Of a stretch of DNA of 43,441 bases, positions 9,727 through 18,322 are shown in pieces. The stretch's first letter is position 1; each line of letters begins with the position of its first letter. The notes beneath the pieces are model-generated. The model ran no database searches and was not told where the DNA came from. It was given only the letters and a program-made list of their open reading frames with translations. Made by a program: the position numbers and the translations under genes. Location of the stretch: NCBI GenBank assembly GCA_905612375.1, contig CAJQRS010000007.1, positions 1 to 43,441 of the forward strand, written 5' to 3'. Source of the stretch: an uncultured Candidatus Pelagibacter sp. (lineage in GTDB: Bacteria; Pseudomonadota; Alphaproteobacteria; Pelagibacterales; Pelagibacteraceae).

Positions 9727-11880
9727 CTAGTCTATACCAAGGTGCTTTTTTCTTTTATTTACCCAGGTTCGAATTAAATGGTCAAATACCAATCCTATGA
9801 AAGCAACACAAAGACCTAGTGTTAGTCCTATACCTGCACCTTTTTTATCAGATATAGCTTTTAAAATATATTGTCCCAAATCCTCCGTTCCAATAAATGC
9901 TCCAATAATTACCATAAATAAAGCAAATACAATTGTTTGATTTAAACCAAGCATCATGTGAGGAAGTGCTAAAGGGAATTCTATTTTCAACAATCTTTGT
10001 ATTTTTGTTACACCTGACATTGAAGCTGCATCATGCAAAGAAGATGGAACACTTTTTAATCCTTCAATCGTATATCTTGTGGCAGGTATAGTTGCATAAA
10101 CAACTACCGCAATTAATACTGATGTATCTGTAACCCCAAAAAGCATCATTACCGGAATTAAGTATACAAATGAAGGGAAGGTTTGAAAAATATCACAAAC
10201 TCCCAACATGAAATTTGTGGTATGCTTATTTTGAAAACATAAAGTTCCAACAGTAAAACCAATTATACAAGATAAGATAACTCCAAAAGTTGCCATGTAT
10301 GTAGTAACTAAAGCTCTGTCCCACCATGGACTTAATGCTATAAATAATGTTAGCCCCCCTACTGTTAAAGCTGAACGTATTCCTCCAATTATATAACCAG
10401 CTCCCATAACTAGAACAAATGTTGCAACAATAGGCATACGCAAATAAGCAGCTCGCATGGGCTGTAATACATCTACTATCAACCATGTATTAAAAATTTT
10501 TAAAGTTTGAAAGAAAGTATCCCAAATCCAATCAACCCCTTTATTCCAAAAATCTGCGGTTGATATTCCTTTGTTGTGAGGAATTTCATATAAATAATTA
10601 AAACCTTCCTTAAAATAAAAAGATCCAACATAAGCAAATATAAGTCCAATTAATATTGCAAAAGAAAAAAATAATAAATTTTTATAACGCTCAAAGAAAG
10701 TTAGGTGGCCAAAATAATCTGTTTGTTTATTTGCCCAAGCTAAAGACAATTTATCTAAAAGTATTGCAATCAAACTAATGCATAAACCTGCTTCTAACGC
10801 TAATCCAATGTTTAGCTGATTTAAGGCTAACAATAAATTAAATCCTAAACCTTTGGCGCCTATAAAAGCTGAAATTACTGCCATAGAAAAACACACCATA
10901 ATAACTTGATTCACTCCAATCAAAATATCTCTTCTTGCAGTTGGGATTAATACTTTAAACATAAGCTGTAAATTATTACATCCACTCATTCGGCCAGCTT
11001 CAATAACCTCAGGAGACACACCTCTAAGACCTAACAAGGTGAGTAGTATCATTGGTGGAACAGCTACAACCATGGTTATAATTACTCCAGCGTGATCACC
11101 AACACCAAAAAGAACAATTGCAGGAACCAATACAGCGTATTGAGGCATAGTCTGCATAACTAAAAGTATTGGATATAAAGCTTTTTCAACACGTTTACTT
11201 TTGAATGCCGCAACCCCTAAGCCCAAACCAAAAATAAAAGATAGTGGTGCTGCCACCAATATAAAAGAAAGTGTTTGCATCGAAGGTTTCCATTGACCAA
11301 AAATAGAAATATAAATCATTACTATAGCAGCAAATAAAGCTAGTCCCTTGCCACTTAATTTATATCCAAGTATTGCCGCTCCCGCCGCAACAATTGTCCA
11401 AGGTAACCCTGGTAATTTTGCCCATGAATTTTCACTTATCCAATCCCAACTTGTAAATGCAACAATAGTTTCAACACCACCTAATAAAATCTCTCTAATT
11501 AATTCTATGAGAAATGTAATAAATGAAGTTAAATTTCTTGTTATTTGTAAAACTAAAGGTTGGGTTTTAAATTCTTGAGTATCTTCGTTCCAAAATTCTA
11601 TTGGCATCCAATCATTCATTAAAAAAAATAATGAATCGTTTATCCAGATAGGTAACCATCCAAGTAAAGGGGGTAATCTCCAAAAAACATCAAATGCGTA
11701 GTATCTTACTTCTGCACCAAATAGTGTGTAAGTGCTTTGATTAGGATCTTTAATGAATTCTGCTTGACCTCTAATAAATTTATAAGTTTCTGGAACATCA
11801 ATTGCAAAACATAAAGTAAAAAATGCAACCAATAAAAATAGCCATTGAAATAATTTTGGATATTTTTTTAATAATTCCAT
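9727..11880 (-). CDS. Fused double-permease ABC transporter subunit, glycine betaine/TMAO type (TmoV-like)
   Basis: 717 aa with two BPD_transp EAA-type regions: 'EAGRMSGCNNLQLMFKVLIPTARRDILIGVNQ' and 'DAASMSGVTKIQRLLKIEFPLALPHMMLGLNQ'. Confidence 0.9.
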   Translation of the reverse strand: MELLKKYPKLFQWLFLLVAFFTLCFAIDVPETYKFIRGQAEFIKDPNQSTYTLFGAEVRYYAFDVFWRLPPLLGWLPIWINDSLFFLMNDWMPIEFWNEDTQEFKTQPLVLQITRNLTSFITFLIELIREILLGGVETIVAFTSWDWISENSWAKLPGLPWTIVAAGAAILGYKLSGKGLALFAAIVMIYISIFGQWKPSMQTLSFILVAAPLSFIFGLGLGVAAFKSKRVEKALYPILLVMQTMPQYAVLVPAIVLFGVGDHAGVIITMVVAVPPMILLTLLGLRGVSPEVIEAGRMSGCNNLQLMFKVLIPTARRDILIGVNQVIMVCFSMAVISAFIGAKGLGFNLLLALNQLNIGLALEAGLCISLIAILLDKLSLAWANKQTDYFGHLTFFERYKNLLFFSFAILIGLIFAYVGSFYFKEGFNYLYEIPHNKGISTADFWNKGVDWIWDTFFQTLKIFNTWLIVDVLQPMRAAYLRMPIVATFVLVMGAGYIIGGIRSALTVGGLTLFIALSPWWDRALVTTYMATFGVILSCIIGFTVGTLCFQNKHTTNFMLGVCDIFQTFPSFVYLIPVMMLFGVTDTSVLIAVVVYATIPATRYTIEGLKSVPSSLHDAASMSGVTKIQRLLKIEFPLALPHMMLGLNQTIVFALFMVIIGAFIGTEDLGQYILKAISDKKGAGIGLTLGLCVAFIGLVFDHLIRTWVNKRKKHLGID

Positions 11881-11883
11881 AGT

Positions 11884-12915
11884 TTAATCATTACTTTTTT
11901 TTCCACCAAAAACTGTATGTATTATTTTTGATGGATGAACAGTGCCAACAATTTGATTGTTTTCATCAATTACAGATACTGACTTTTCTTGAGTTAATAT
12001 TTTTTCAGCTACATTTTCAATTATTTCATTTCTTAAAACTTTTAAATCACTTAAATTTTCATTATTTGGTTTTTCCATTACATCTTCTATTTTTAAAACC
12101 TTCTCTCTAGGAACTTCTTCTGTGAATTTTTTTACGTATTCTGTGGCTGGATTTAACACAATGTTAGCTGGTGTATCCAACTGTTCAATTATTCCATCTT
12201 TCATTATTGCTATACGATCAGCAAGTTTTAAAGCCTCATCAAAATCATGTGTGATAAACATAATTGTTTTTTGTAATTTTTCTTGAAGTCTTAAAAATTC
12301 ATCCTGCATCTCTTTTCTAATTAGTGGGTCTAATGCAGAAAATGGTTCATCTAAAAACCAAATATCAGGCTCAACGGCTAATGATCGTGCAATACCTACT
12401 CTTTGCTGCTGTCCACCAGAAAGCTCTCTTGGAAAATAGTTTTCTCTTCCATCAAGACCAACAAGTTTAACCATTTCCATTGCTTTATTGATGCTATCTT
12501 TGGTTTTAATACCTTTAATTTGAAGTGGGAAAGCAATATTTTCAACAACTGTTTTATGAGGAAGCAAAGCAAAACTTTGAAACACCATTCCCATTTTATT
12601 TCTTCTAAGTTCAATCAGTTCTTTATTATTTAATGAAAGTAAATCTTGGCCCTCAATGAAAATTTTCCCTGCAGTTGCATCTGTTAATCTAGAAATACAT
12701 CTTAATAATGTTGATTTTCCTGAGCCAGATAAACCCATAACAACTAACATTTCTCCTTTTAAAACTTCAAAGGAAGCATTGTTGACACCTACTATACATC
12801 CATTTTCTTGGAATGTTTTAGCGTCTACATTTCCATTTGCTTCTTGAAGCATTTTTTTGGCATTAGTCCCAAAAATTTTATAAACAGATTCACATTTAAT
12901 TACTGTATCAGTCAT
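11884..12915 (-). CDS. ABC transporter ATP-binding protein, glycine betaine/TMAO type (TmoW/ProV-like)
   Basis: 'GLSGSGKSTLLRC', 'LSGGQQQRVGIARSLAVEPDIWFLDEPFSALDP'; C-terminal CBS-like tail. Confidence 0.92.
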   Translation of the reverse strand: MTDTVIKCESVYKIFGTNAKKMLQEANGNVDAKTFQENGCIVGVNNASFEVLKGEMLVVMGLSGSGKSTLLRCISRLTDATAGKIFIEGQDLLSLNNKELIELRRNKMGMVFQSFALLPHKTVVENIAFPLQIKGIKTKDSINKAMEMVKLVGLDGRENYFPRELSGGQQQRVGIARSLAVEPDIWFLDEPFSALDPLIRKEMQDEFLRLQEKLQKTIMFITHDFDEALKLADRIAIMKDGIIEQLDTPANIVLNPATEYVKKFTEEVPREKVLKIEDVMEKPNNENLSDLKVLRNEIIENVAEKILTQEKSVSVIDENNQIVGTVHPSKIIHTVFGGKKSND

Positions 12916-12988
12916 AATATTTTAATAAGCTATACGATATAAAAATAAAAAACACTTTTTATATTATTTGTATTTGTTCTTTCCCTCC

Positions 12989-13540
12989 TTAAAAATTTTT
13001 AATAAAATAAACTCTTGTATCAATTCCAGTACTTAAGAAATTTAAAACCTCTCCACTAACAGTAATTTTTTCATCTACCCCAACATTATTTCCACTCACT
13101 GTAAAACCTGCAAAGCATTTATTATTTTCCTTGTTCCATTTAACAAATGTTTCATCAATTTTATTTCCATTAATAGTATAAATATGATGTGCTCTAAAAT
13201 TTAAAAAATTGGCACCCATAATTGCACGTTGTGGAATAATCTTTGTAGCTTTACAGACTTTTTCATACTGATCTGGTGATAATTTATAATGATCAGTTCC
13301 ATCGTAGAATACCAAGATTCCTGATGGCAGGCTTGAAATCAGTTCATTTTGTTTTCTGGTCTCAGCAATTCTTTCTTCTTCTTTTTTCATTTTGGTAATT
13401 AGTTCTTCACCTTCACCAAATATATTATTTAAAATAGCAAAAGAAAAAATTACAATAATTGTTAAGATAATAAGGCCTCCAAACTGTCTAACTGGTTGAG
13501 ATGTCTTCATTAATTTATCTAAATATGTATTTTGTAACAT
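12989..13540 (-). CDS. Hypothetical membrane-anchored protein
   Basis: 183 aa, one N-terminal TM segment 'GGLIILTIIVIFSFAILNNIFG'; no family recognised. Confidence 0.65.
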   Translation of the reverse strand: MLQNTYLDKLMKTSQPVRQFGGLIILTIIVIFSFAILNNIFGEGEELITKMKKEEERIAETRKQNELISSLPSGILVFYDGTDHYKLSPDQYEKVCKATKIIPQRAIMGANFLNFRAHHIYTINGNKIDETFVKWNKENNKCFAGFTVSGNNVGVDEKITVSGEVLNFLSTGIDTRVYFIKNF

Positions 13541-13547
13541 TTTTTAA

Positions 13548-13922
13548 TTATTCTTGTAATTTACCATTTTTCCAAATCCCTACTTTTTCTTTTCCATCAG
13601 ATCTTGTAAATGTCCCTTCTCCATTCATAAAGCCATTAGCCCACTCCCCGTTATAAGTTGCACCGTTTGGAAAGGTTAAAATACCCTGTCCATTCCACAC
13701 ACTATTTTTAAATTCACCTTTATAAATATATCCATTAGGCCAAGTTTCAACTCCTTGCCCCTGTTTTTGCGTACCAATCCAATTCCCCTCATAAGTTGTT
13801 TTGTCAGTGTAAGTCCATTTACCAAAACCATCTTTACAATTTCCTTCACAACCTGTTTTTCGAGCTGATACTGTTGTTGCAATCAAACAACTTAAAATTA
13901 TATAAAATAAATACTTTTTCAT
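13548..13922 (-). CDS. Exported MORN-repeat protein
   Basis: Signal peptide 'MKKYLFYIILSCLIATTVSA' and MORN repeats 'YEGNWIGTQKQGQGVETWPNGYIYKGEFKNSVWNGQGILTFPNGATYNGEWANGFMNGEGTFT'. Confidence 0.9.
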   Translation of the reverse strand: MKKYLFYIILSCLIATTVSARKTGCEGNCKDGFGKWTYTDKTTYEGNWIGTQKQGQGVETWPNGYIYKGEFKNSVWNGQGILTFPNGATYNGEWANGFMNGEGTFTRSDGKEKVGIWKNGKLQE

Positions 13923-13931
13923 TTTTTTATT

Positions 13932-14375
13932 TTAACTACATGAATAAAAAGAAATATTTTTTTCAAAATTATCACTTTTTAAACCTATTGTAATTTCATG
14001 AACTAATTCACCTGATTTTCTGTTAATTATACCTGACTCTGAATAATTTTTTTCTTCATCAAAAGCTTTAAACAAAACTACATCTTTATTAACAACTTTT
14101 ACCTCAAATTTTGGAGTTTTTGATAGAAACGATGACAGCCCATTGATCAAAAGTTTTTCTGGTTTTTTTGCATCAATTTCAAATTTGTCTAAATTTTTAT
14201 CATCTAAATCTTTTGCTAAAAAAGTTTGATAATTATATTCTGAATTCTTGAATATTTTCTTTTCTAACTCACATACAAAATCAATTTTAATATCTTCTTG
14301 TATGTCTATATTTTTTGCAAAAGAAAAATTAAAAGCTAATAAGCTAAGAAATATATATAAAAAATATTTTATCAT
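13932..14375 (-). CDS. Hypothetical exported protein
   Basis: 147 aa with signal peptide 'MIKYFLYIFLSLLAFNFSFA'; no family recognised. Confidence 0.65.
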   Translation of the reverse strand: MIKYFLYIFLSLLAFNFSFAKNIDIQEDIKIDFVCELEKKIFKNSEYNYQTFLAKDLDDKNLDKFEIDAKKPEKLLINGLSSFLSKTPKFEVKVVNKDVVLFKAFDEEKNYSESGIINRKSGELVHEITIGLKSDNFEKNISFYSCS

Positions 14376-14422
14376 TTAATTAATATGTCCGTAGTTTGGG
14401 TCTGTGCGAGAGCACCTTATTT

Positions 14423-14455
14423 AAAAAAATCCCCCCCAACATTGTTGGGAGAGAT
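14423..14455 (-). terminator. Rho-independent terminator downstream of the binding-protein gene
   Basis: On the minus strand: CCCAAC-aat-GTTGGG stem (14435-14449) followed by a T-run (complement of aaaaaaa at 14423-14429), just downstream of the CDS ending at 14478. Confidence 0.75.
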
Positions 14456-14477
14456 CTCAATTTTTTAACTTTTACTT

Positions 14478-15422
14478 TTATTTAGTAAAAGCTTGCCAAA
14501 CACTCTTATTGTCAGCTAACCATTTTTTAGCAGCATCTTCATGAGTCATTTTGTCAAGGTCAACTAAAGCTGCCATTGCACCAATATGACTTGTAGAGAA
14601 TGACATTTTTTTAAATGCCCCTGCTGCTGCTGGATGAGTTTTTGGAAAATCTGCATTTACAGCTTTTTTCAAATAACCATCTGGCGAACCACATTTTCCA
14701 TCACCACCATCTTCTGGTCTGCAACCAGCTGAATATGGAGGGAAGTCTATAAAAGTAAAACCAGCACCATCTGTAAAGTTTGGTGTCCAGTTGAATATTA
14801 TAGTTCCTCTTCCTTCTTTTTCAGCAGATTTAAGCTCAGCCCAAAGTGCGTCTGCACTTCCAGCAAATTTAACAGTCCAAAGATCTCCAAGCCCTAAAGC
14901 ATCAACCCTTTGAGGTATTAAATCTCCATGCCAACTTTGTGGACCTTCTAACATTCGTCCTTTTCCACCTGAATCTGGTGTTGTAAAGTTTTTAGCACAA
15001 GCTGGATTTTTTAATGCAGTCCAGTCTGGAAGACCAGGACATAATCCTTTTTCAACAACCCAGTTTGGATATCCCATATCTTCAAGAGTTCTAGCTTCAT
15101 GATCTCCCCAGTCTACTAAACCACCTTTGTCTAGTGCTGTTGTAAATGATTTACCAAACGCAGATTCCCACACTTCGTGAGATAAACTTACATCACCAAT
15201 ACGAATTGCTTCATAAACGGCTTGTGAGTCTGTGTTTACATATTTTACATTGTTTCCCATACTTTCAAAAATTCCACCAATAACGTGAGCCATTACAATT
15301 TGGCTTGACCAGTTATGAGTTGGAATAACGATGGGTTTTTTACTATCTGCAGCGTTAGAAACTCCAGCAAAACTTACAGCTGAAATTACTAAGGCAGATA
15401 TTAATGATATTATTTTTTTCAT
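14478..15422 (-). CDS. ABC transporter substrate-binding protein, glycine betaine/TMAO type (TmoX/ProX-like)
   Basis: Signal peptide 'MKKIISLISALVISAVSFAGVSNA'; OpuAC-like 'HNWSSQIVMAHVIGGIFESMGNNVKY'; divergent from tdm-like gene. Confidence 0.85.
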   Translation of the reverse strand: MKKIISLISALVISAVSFAGVSNAADSKKPIVIPTHNWSSQIVMAHVIGGIFESMGNNVKYVNTDSQAVYEAIRIGDVSLSHEVWESAFGKSFTTALDKGGLVDWGDHEARTLEDMGYPNWVVEKGLCPGLPDWTALKNPACAKNFTTPDSGGKGRMLEGPQSWHGDLIPQRVDALGLGDLWTVKFAGSADALWAELKSAEKEGRGTIIFNWTPNFTDGAGFTFIDFPPYSAGCRPEDGGDGKCGSPDGYLKKAVNADFPKTHPAAAGAFKKMSFSTSHIGAMAALVDLDKMTHEDAAKKWLADNKSVWQAFTK

Positions 15423-15540
15423 TATATTCTCTCTCCTTAATATTAATGTTTAAGCAACCATGTTCTCATTTATTAAATTTATAGTCAATGCCCTTTGATT
15501 ATATTATGCTAACCCTCAATTATTTAAATTTACACTGGCA
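15423..15540. promoter_or_regulatory. Divergent promoter region between the TmoX-like gene and the Tdm-like gene
   Basis: 118-nt AT-rich intergenic between divergent start codons; purine-rich SD 'aaggagagaga' upstream of the minus-strand gene. Individual promoter elements not resolved. Confidence 0.5.
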
Positions 15541-17868
15541 ATGCTACATACTAGTAAAAATATTAAAAATCCTGGTTTAAGAACTTTACCATCTGGAGTT
15601 GAAAGATATTATGTAAAAGGTGGCGGTCTCTCAGTTATAGAAGTTTTACCAGATGATAAAATAGAAATCATAAATGAAGAAGGAAGACAAATTTGTGAAA
15701 TAATTGTTTTTAATTCAAAAGGCAAATCTGATTTATCAATTTTAAATTTAAAAGAAAATGCAAATGCTGACTTTTCAAAAAGAGCTATTGCTAATGATGA
15801 AAAAATTTCAAAACTATTTAAGAAAAAAAAATTAGATCTTAATAAAGCAAAATCATCTATTATTTTTAATGAAGATTGTTTAATGGGAGAAAAGATTACC
15901 TTAACCTCTAAAGACAAATGTGTAGTGATGATTGCTGCGCCAGGGAATGCAATGAATGTTCATGAGCAAAATCCACCAACAGATTTAACAGTATTTTTAA
16001 GTAAAGCTAAATTTATAGAAACTGATGAGCAGTTTATTTTGCCAGACCCACTTAGTGATCCAATTTTTGAACAGCTTGTAAAAAGAAGAACAGCTGAAAC
16101 ATATGAAGTTAAAGCTGGTGAATATATTCAAATAATTGATCCTGGTGGAAGACAATGTTCTGATTTTTTAGCTTTTGACACTCGTAAATTAAATGATGGA
16201 ATTCAAAGTATTATAGATGATAAAGCAACTCGAACATTCATGGGAGGGGCATATCCAGGACCAGGATTATTTTCAAAGTTTTATGATAGTAATCATGAGG
16301 CAATGATAGAAGTTGTAAGAGATACTGTTGGAAGACATGATACTTTTAATCTTGCTTGTACCTCTAAGTATTATGAAGATATGGGTTATATGGGACACAT
16401 TAACTGTACTGATAATTTTAATAATGGATTAAGTAAATATGATATTAATTCACAAAAAAGTTGGTCAGCTATAAATCTTTTTTTTAATACAGCTATAGAT
16501 GCTAATAATGTTGCTTCCTTTGATGAGCCTTGGTCCAGACCAGGTGATTATGTTTTGTTTAGAGCCTTAAAAGATCTAACATGTATTTCTTCTGCTTGCC
16601 CCTGCGATGTTGATGGTGCAAATGGCTGGAATCCCACTGATATTTTTGTTAGGACTTATCCTAAAGATAAAAAATATTCAAAAGCTATAGCATTTAGAAT
16701 GAAAACAGACTCAGAACCAAAATTAACACAAGAAACAGGCTTCCATAAAAAAACCTCTGAGCTAACTAGAAACTTTGTTGAGTATAAAGGTTTTTGGCTT
16801 GCTAATAATTTTACTAACTTCGGAACTATAAAAGAATATACGTCATGTAGAGAAAGTGTGGTGGCGACCGACCTTTCACCTCTTAGAAAATTTGAAATCT
16901 TAGGACCAGATGCAGAAAACTTAATGCAGTACACTCTTACAAGGAATGTTAAAAAATTATCTATTGGACAAGTTGTTTATACTGCAATGTGCTATGAAAA
17001 TGGATGCATGCTTGATGACGGAACATTATTTAAGTTAGGGCAAGATAACTTTAGATGGATAGGTGGAGATGAATACAGTGGTGAGTGGTTAAAAGAACAG
17101 GCTATAAAAAAAAATTATAAGGTCTGGATTAAATCAGCAACAGACCATATTCATAATATTGCAGTTCAAGGACCTAATAGTAGAAAAATTTTAGAAAAAT
17201 TTGTATGGACGCCTCCATTACAGCCATCAATCACTGAGCTTGAATGGTTTAGATTTAATATTGCAAGAATAGATCATGAGACTGGAACTCCGATAGTTAT
17301 TTCAAGAACAGGTTATACTGGAGAGCTTGGATATGAAATATGGTGTCACCCAAAAGATGCCTCTGAAGTTTGGGATAAAGTTTGGGAAGCTGGAAAAGAA
17401 TTTGATATTACTCCTTTAGGTTTGGAAGCTTTAGACATGCTTCGTATTGAAGCTGGACTTATCTTTTATGGTTATGAATTTGACGATCAAACAGATCCTT
17501 TCGAAGCTGGAATTGGTTTTACCGTTCCTCTAAAAACTAAAGAAGACGATTTTATAGGTAAAGAAGAGCTGGTTAAAAGAAAAGCCAACCCACAAAAAAA
17601 ATTAGTTGGTTTAGAATTAGTTGGTCACGAGCCAGCTGTAAATGGAGACTGTGTTCATATAGGTCGAGGGCAAATTGGCACAATAACTAGTGGAATGCTA
17701 TCACCTAGACTTGGTAAAAATATTGCACTTTGTAAAATTGATGTAAAGTATGCAGAAATTGGAACAGAAGTTGAAGTTGGTAAGCTTGATGGTCACCAAA
17801 AAAGAATTGACGCAAAAGTGGTTCCTTTCCCTTTCTATGATCCAACAAAATCAAGAGTTAGAGCTTAA
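15541..17868 (+). CDS. tdm: Trimethylamine N-oxide demethylase-like protein (DUF1989 domain fused to GcvT/THF-binding aminomethyltransferase domain)
   Basis: 775 aa: N-terminal DUF1989-like region with Cys-rich 'CISSACPCDVDGANGWNPTD', C-terminal GcvT domain ('YTLTRNVKKLSIGQVVYTAMCYENGCMLDDGTLFKLG', 'ISRTGYTGELGYEIW'). Architecture and length match described Tdm; transporter context agrees. Confidence 0.8.
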   Translation: MLHTSKNIKNPGLRTLPSGVERYYVKGGGLSVIEVLPDDKIEIINEEGRQICEIIVFNSKGKSDLSILNLKENANADFSKRAIANDEKISKLFKKKKLDLNKAKSSIIFNEDCLMGEKITLTSKDKCVVMIAAPGNAMNVHEQNPPTDLTVFLSKAKFIETDEQFILPDPLSDPIFEQLVKRRTAETYEVKAGEYIQIIDPGGRQCSDFLAFDTRKLNDGIQSIIDDKATRTFMGGAYPGPGLFSKFYDSNHEAMIEVVRDTVGRHDTFNLACTSKYYEDMGYMGHINCTDNFNNGLSKYDINSQKSWSAINLFFNTAIDANNVASFDEPWSRPGDYVLFRALKDLTCISSACPCDVDGANGWNPTDIFVRTYPKDKKYSKAIAFRMKTDSEPKLTQETGFHKKTSELTRNFVEYKGFWLANNFTNFGTIKEYTSCRESVVATDLSPLRKFEILGPDAENLMQYTLTRNVKKLSIGQVVYTAMCYENGCMLDDGTLFKLGQDNFRWIGGDEYSGEWLKEQAIKKNYKVWIKSATDHIHNIAVQGPNSRKILEKFVWTPPLQPSITELEWFRFNIARIDHETGTPIVISRTGYTGELGYEIWCHPKDASEVWDKVWEAGKEFDITPLGLEALDMLRIEAGLIFYGYEFDDQTDPFEAGIGFTVPLKTKEDDFIGKEELVKRKANPQKKLVGLELVGHEPAVNGDCVHIGRGQIGTITSGMLSPRLGKNIALCKIDVKYAEIGTEVEVGKLDGHQKRIDAKVVPFPFYDPTKSRVRA

Positions 17869-17870
17869 CA

Positions 17871-18221
17871 ATGTCTGATAGCAGCAAAGATTTATTAAAT
17901 TTTTGGGAAGATCAGATGAAGCAATCACATACTTCAAGCAACTATTTTTTTAGAAAGTCACCCTCCCATTATCATATGATGTTACTTGTAATGTCCGCAT
18001 ATAAGCTCAATGAAAAATTGTCTGTTGAAGGGTTAAAAACTAAATTATTCAAAACTTCTAGACCAAAATCTGCTTTAATAATTAATGAGGCCTGTGAAAA
18101 AGGATTCTTTCGTCTTGAAAAAACTTCAACTGATCAGCGAATAAAAAATATAATGCCTAGTGAAACGTTTATTAATGAGTTTAAAGAATATCTAAATACA
18201 TTAAAAAACATAAGTTATTAG
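17871..18221 (+). CDS. Small winged-helix (MarR-like) putative transcriptional regulator
   Basis: 116 aa; 'LSVEGLKTKLFKTSRPKSALIINEACEKGFFRLEKTSTDQRIKNIMPSETFINEF' resembles the HTH plus wing of MarR proteins. Starts 2 nt after the tdm stop. Confidence 0.55.
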   Translation: MSDSSKDLLNFWEDQMKQSHTSSNYFFRKSPSHYHMMLLVMSAYKLNEKLSVEGLKTKLFKTSRPKSALIINEACEKGFFRLEKTSTDQRIKNIMPSETFINEFKEYLNTLKNISY

Positions 18222-18322
18222 GTACTTATTCAAAGAGATCTTAGAATATATATTTTATATATATAATTATTAGATCTAAAAAAAATTGTATTCTTTTTTG
18301 TCCAAAAAAATAATGTTTGATC

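Noticed and set aside
10226-10486. 86 aa minus-strand ORF overlapping the fused permease in another frame
   Set aside because: The 717 aa reading frame is intact and has clear permease motifs.
12396-12633. Overlapping 72 aa (minus) and 76 aa (plus) ORFs within the ATPase gene
   Set aside because: Low-complexity alternate-frame products inside a conserved ABC ATPase.
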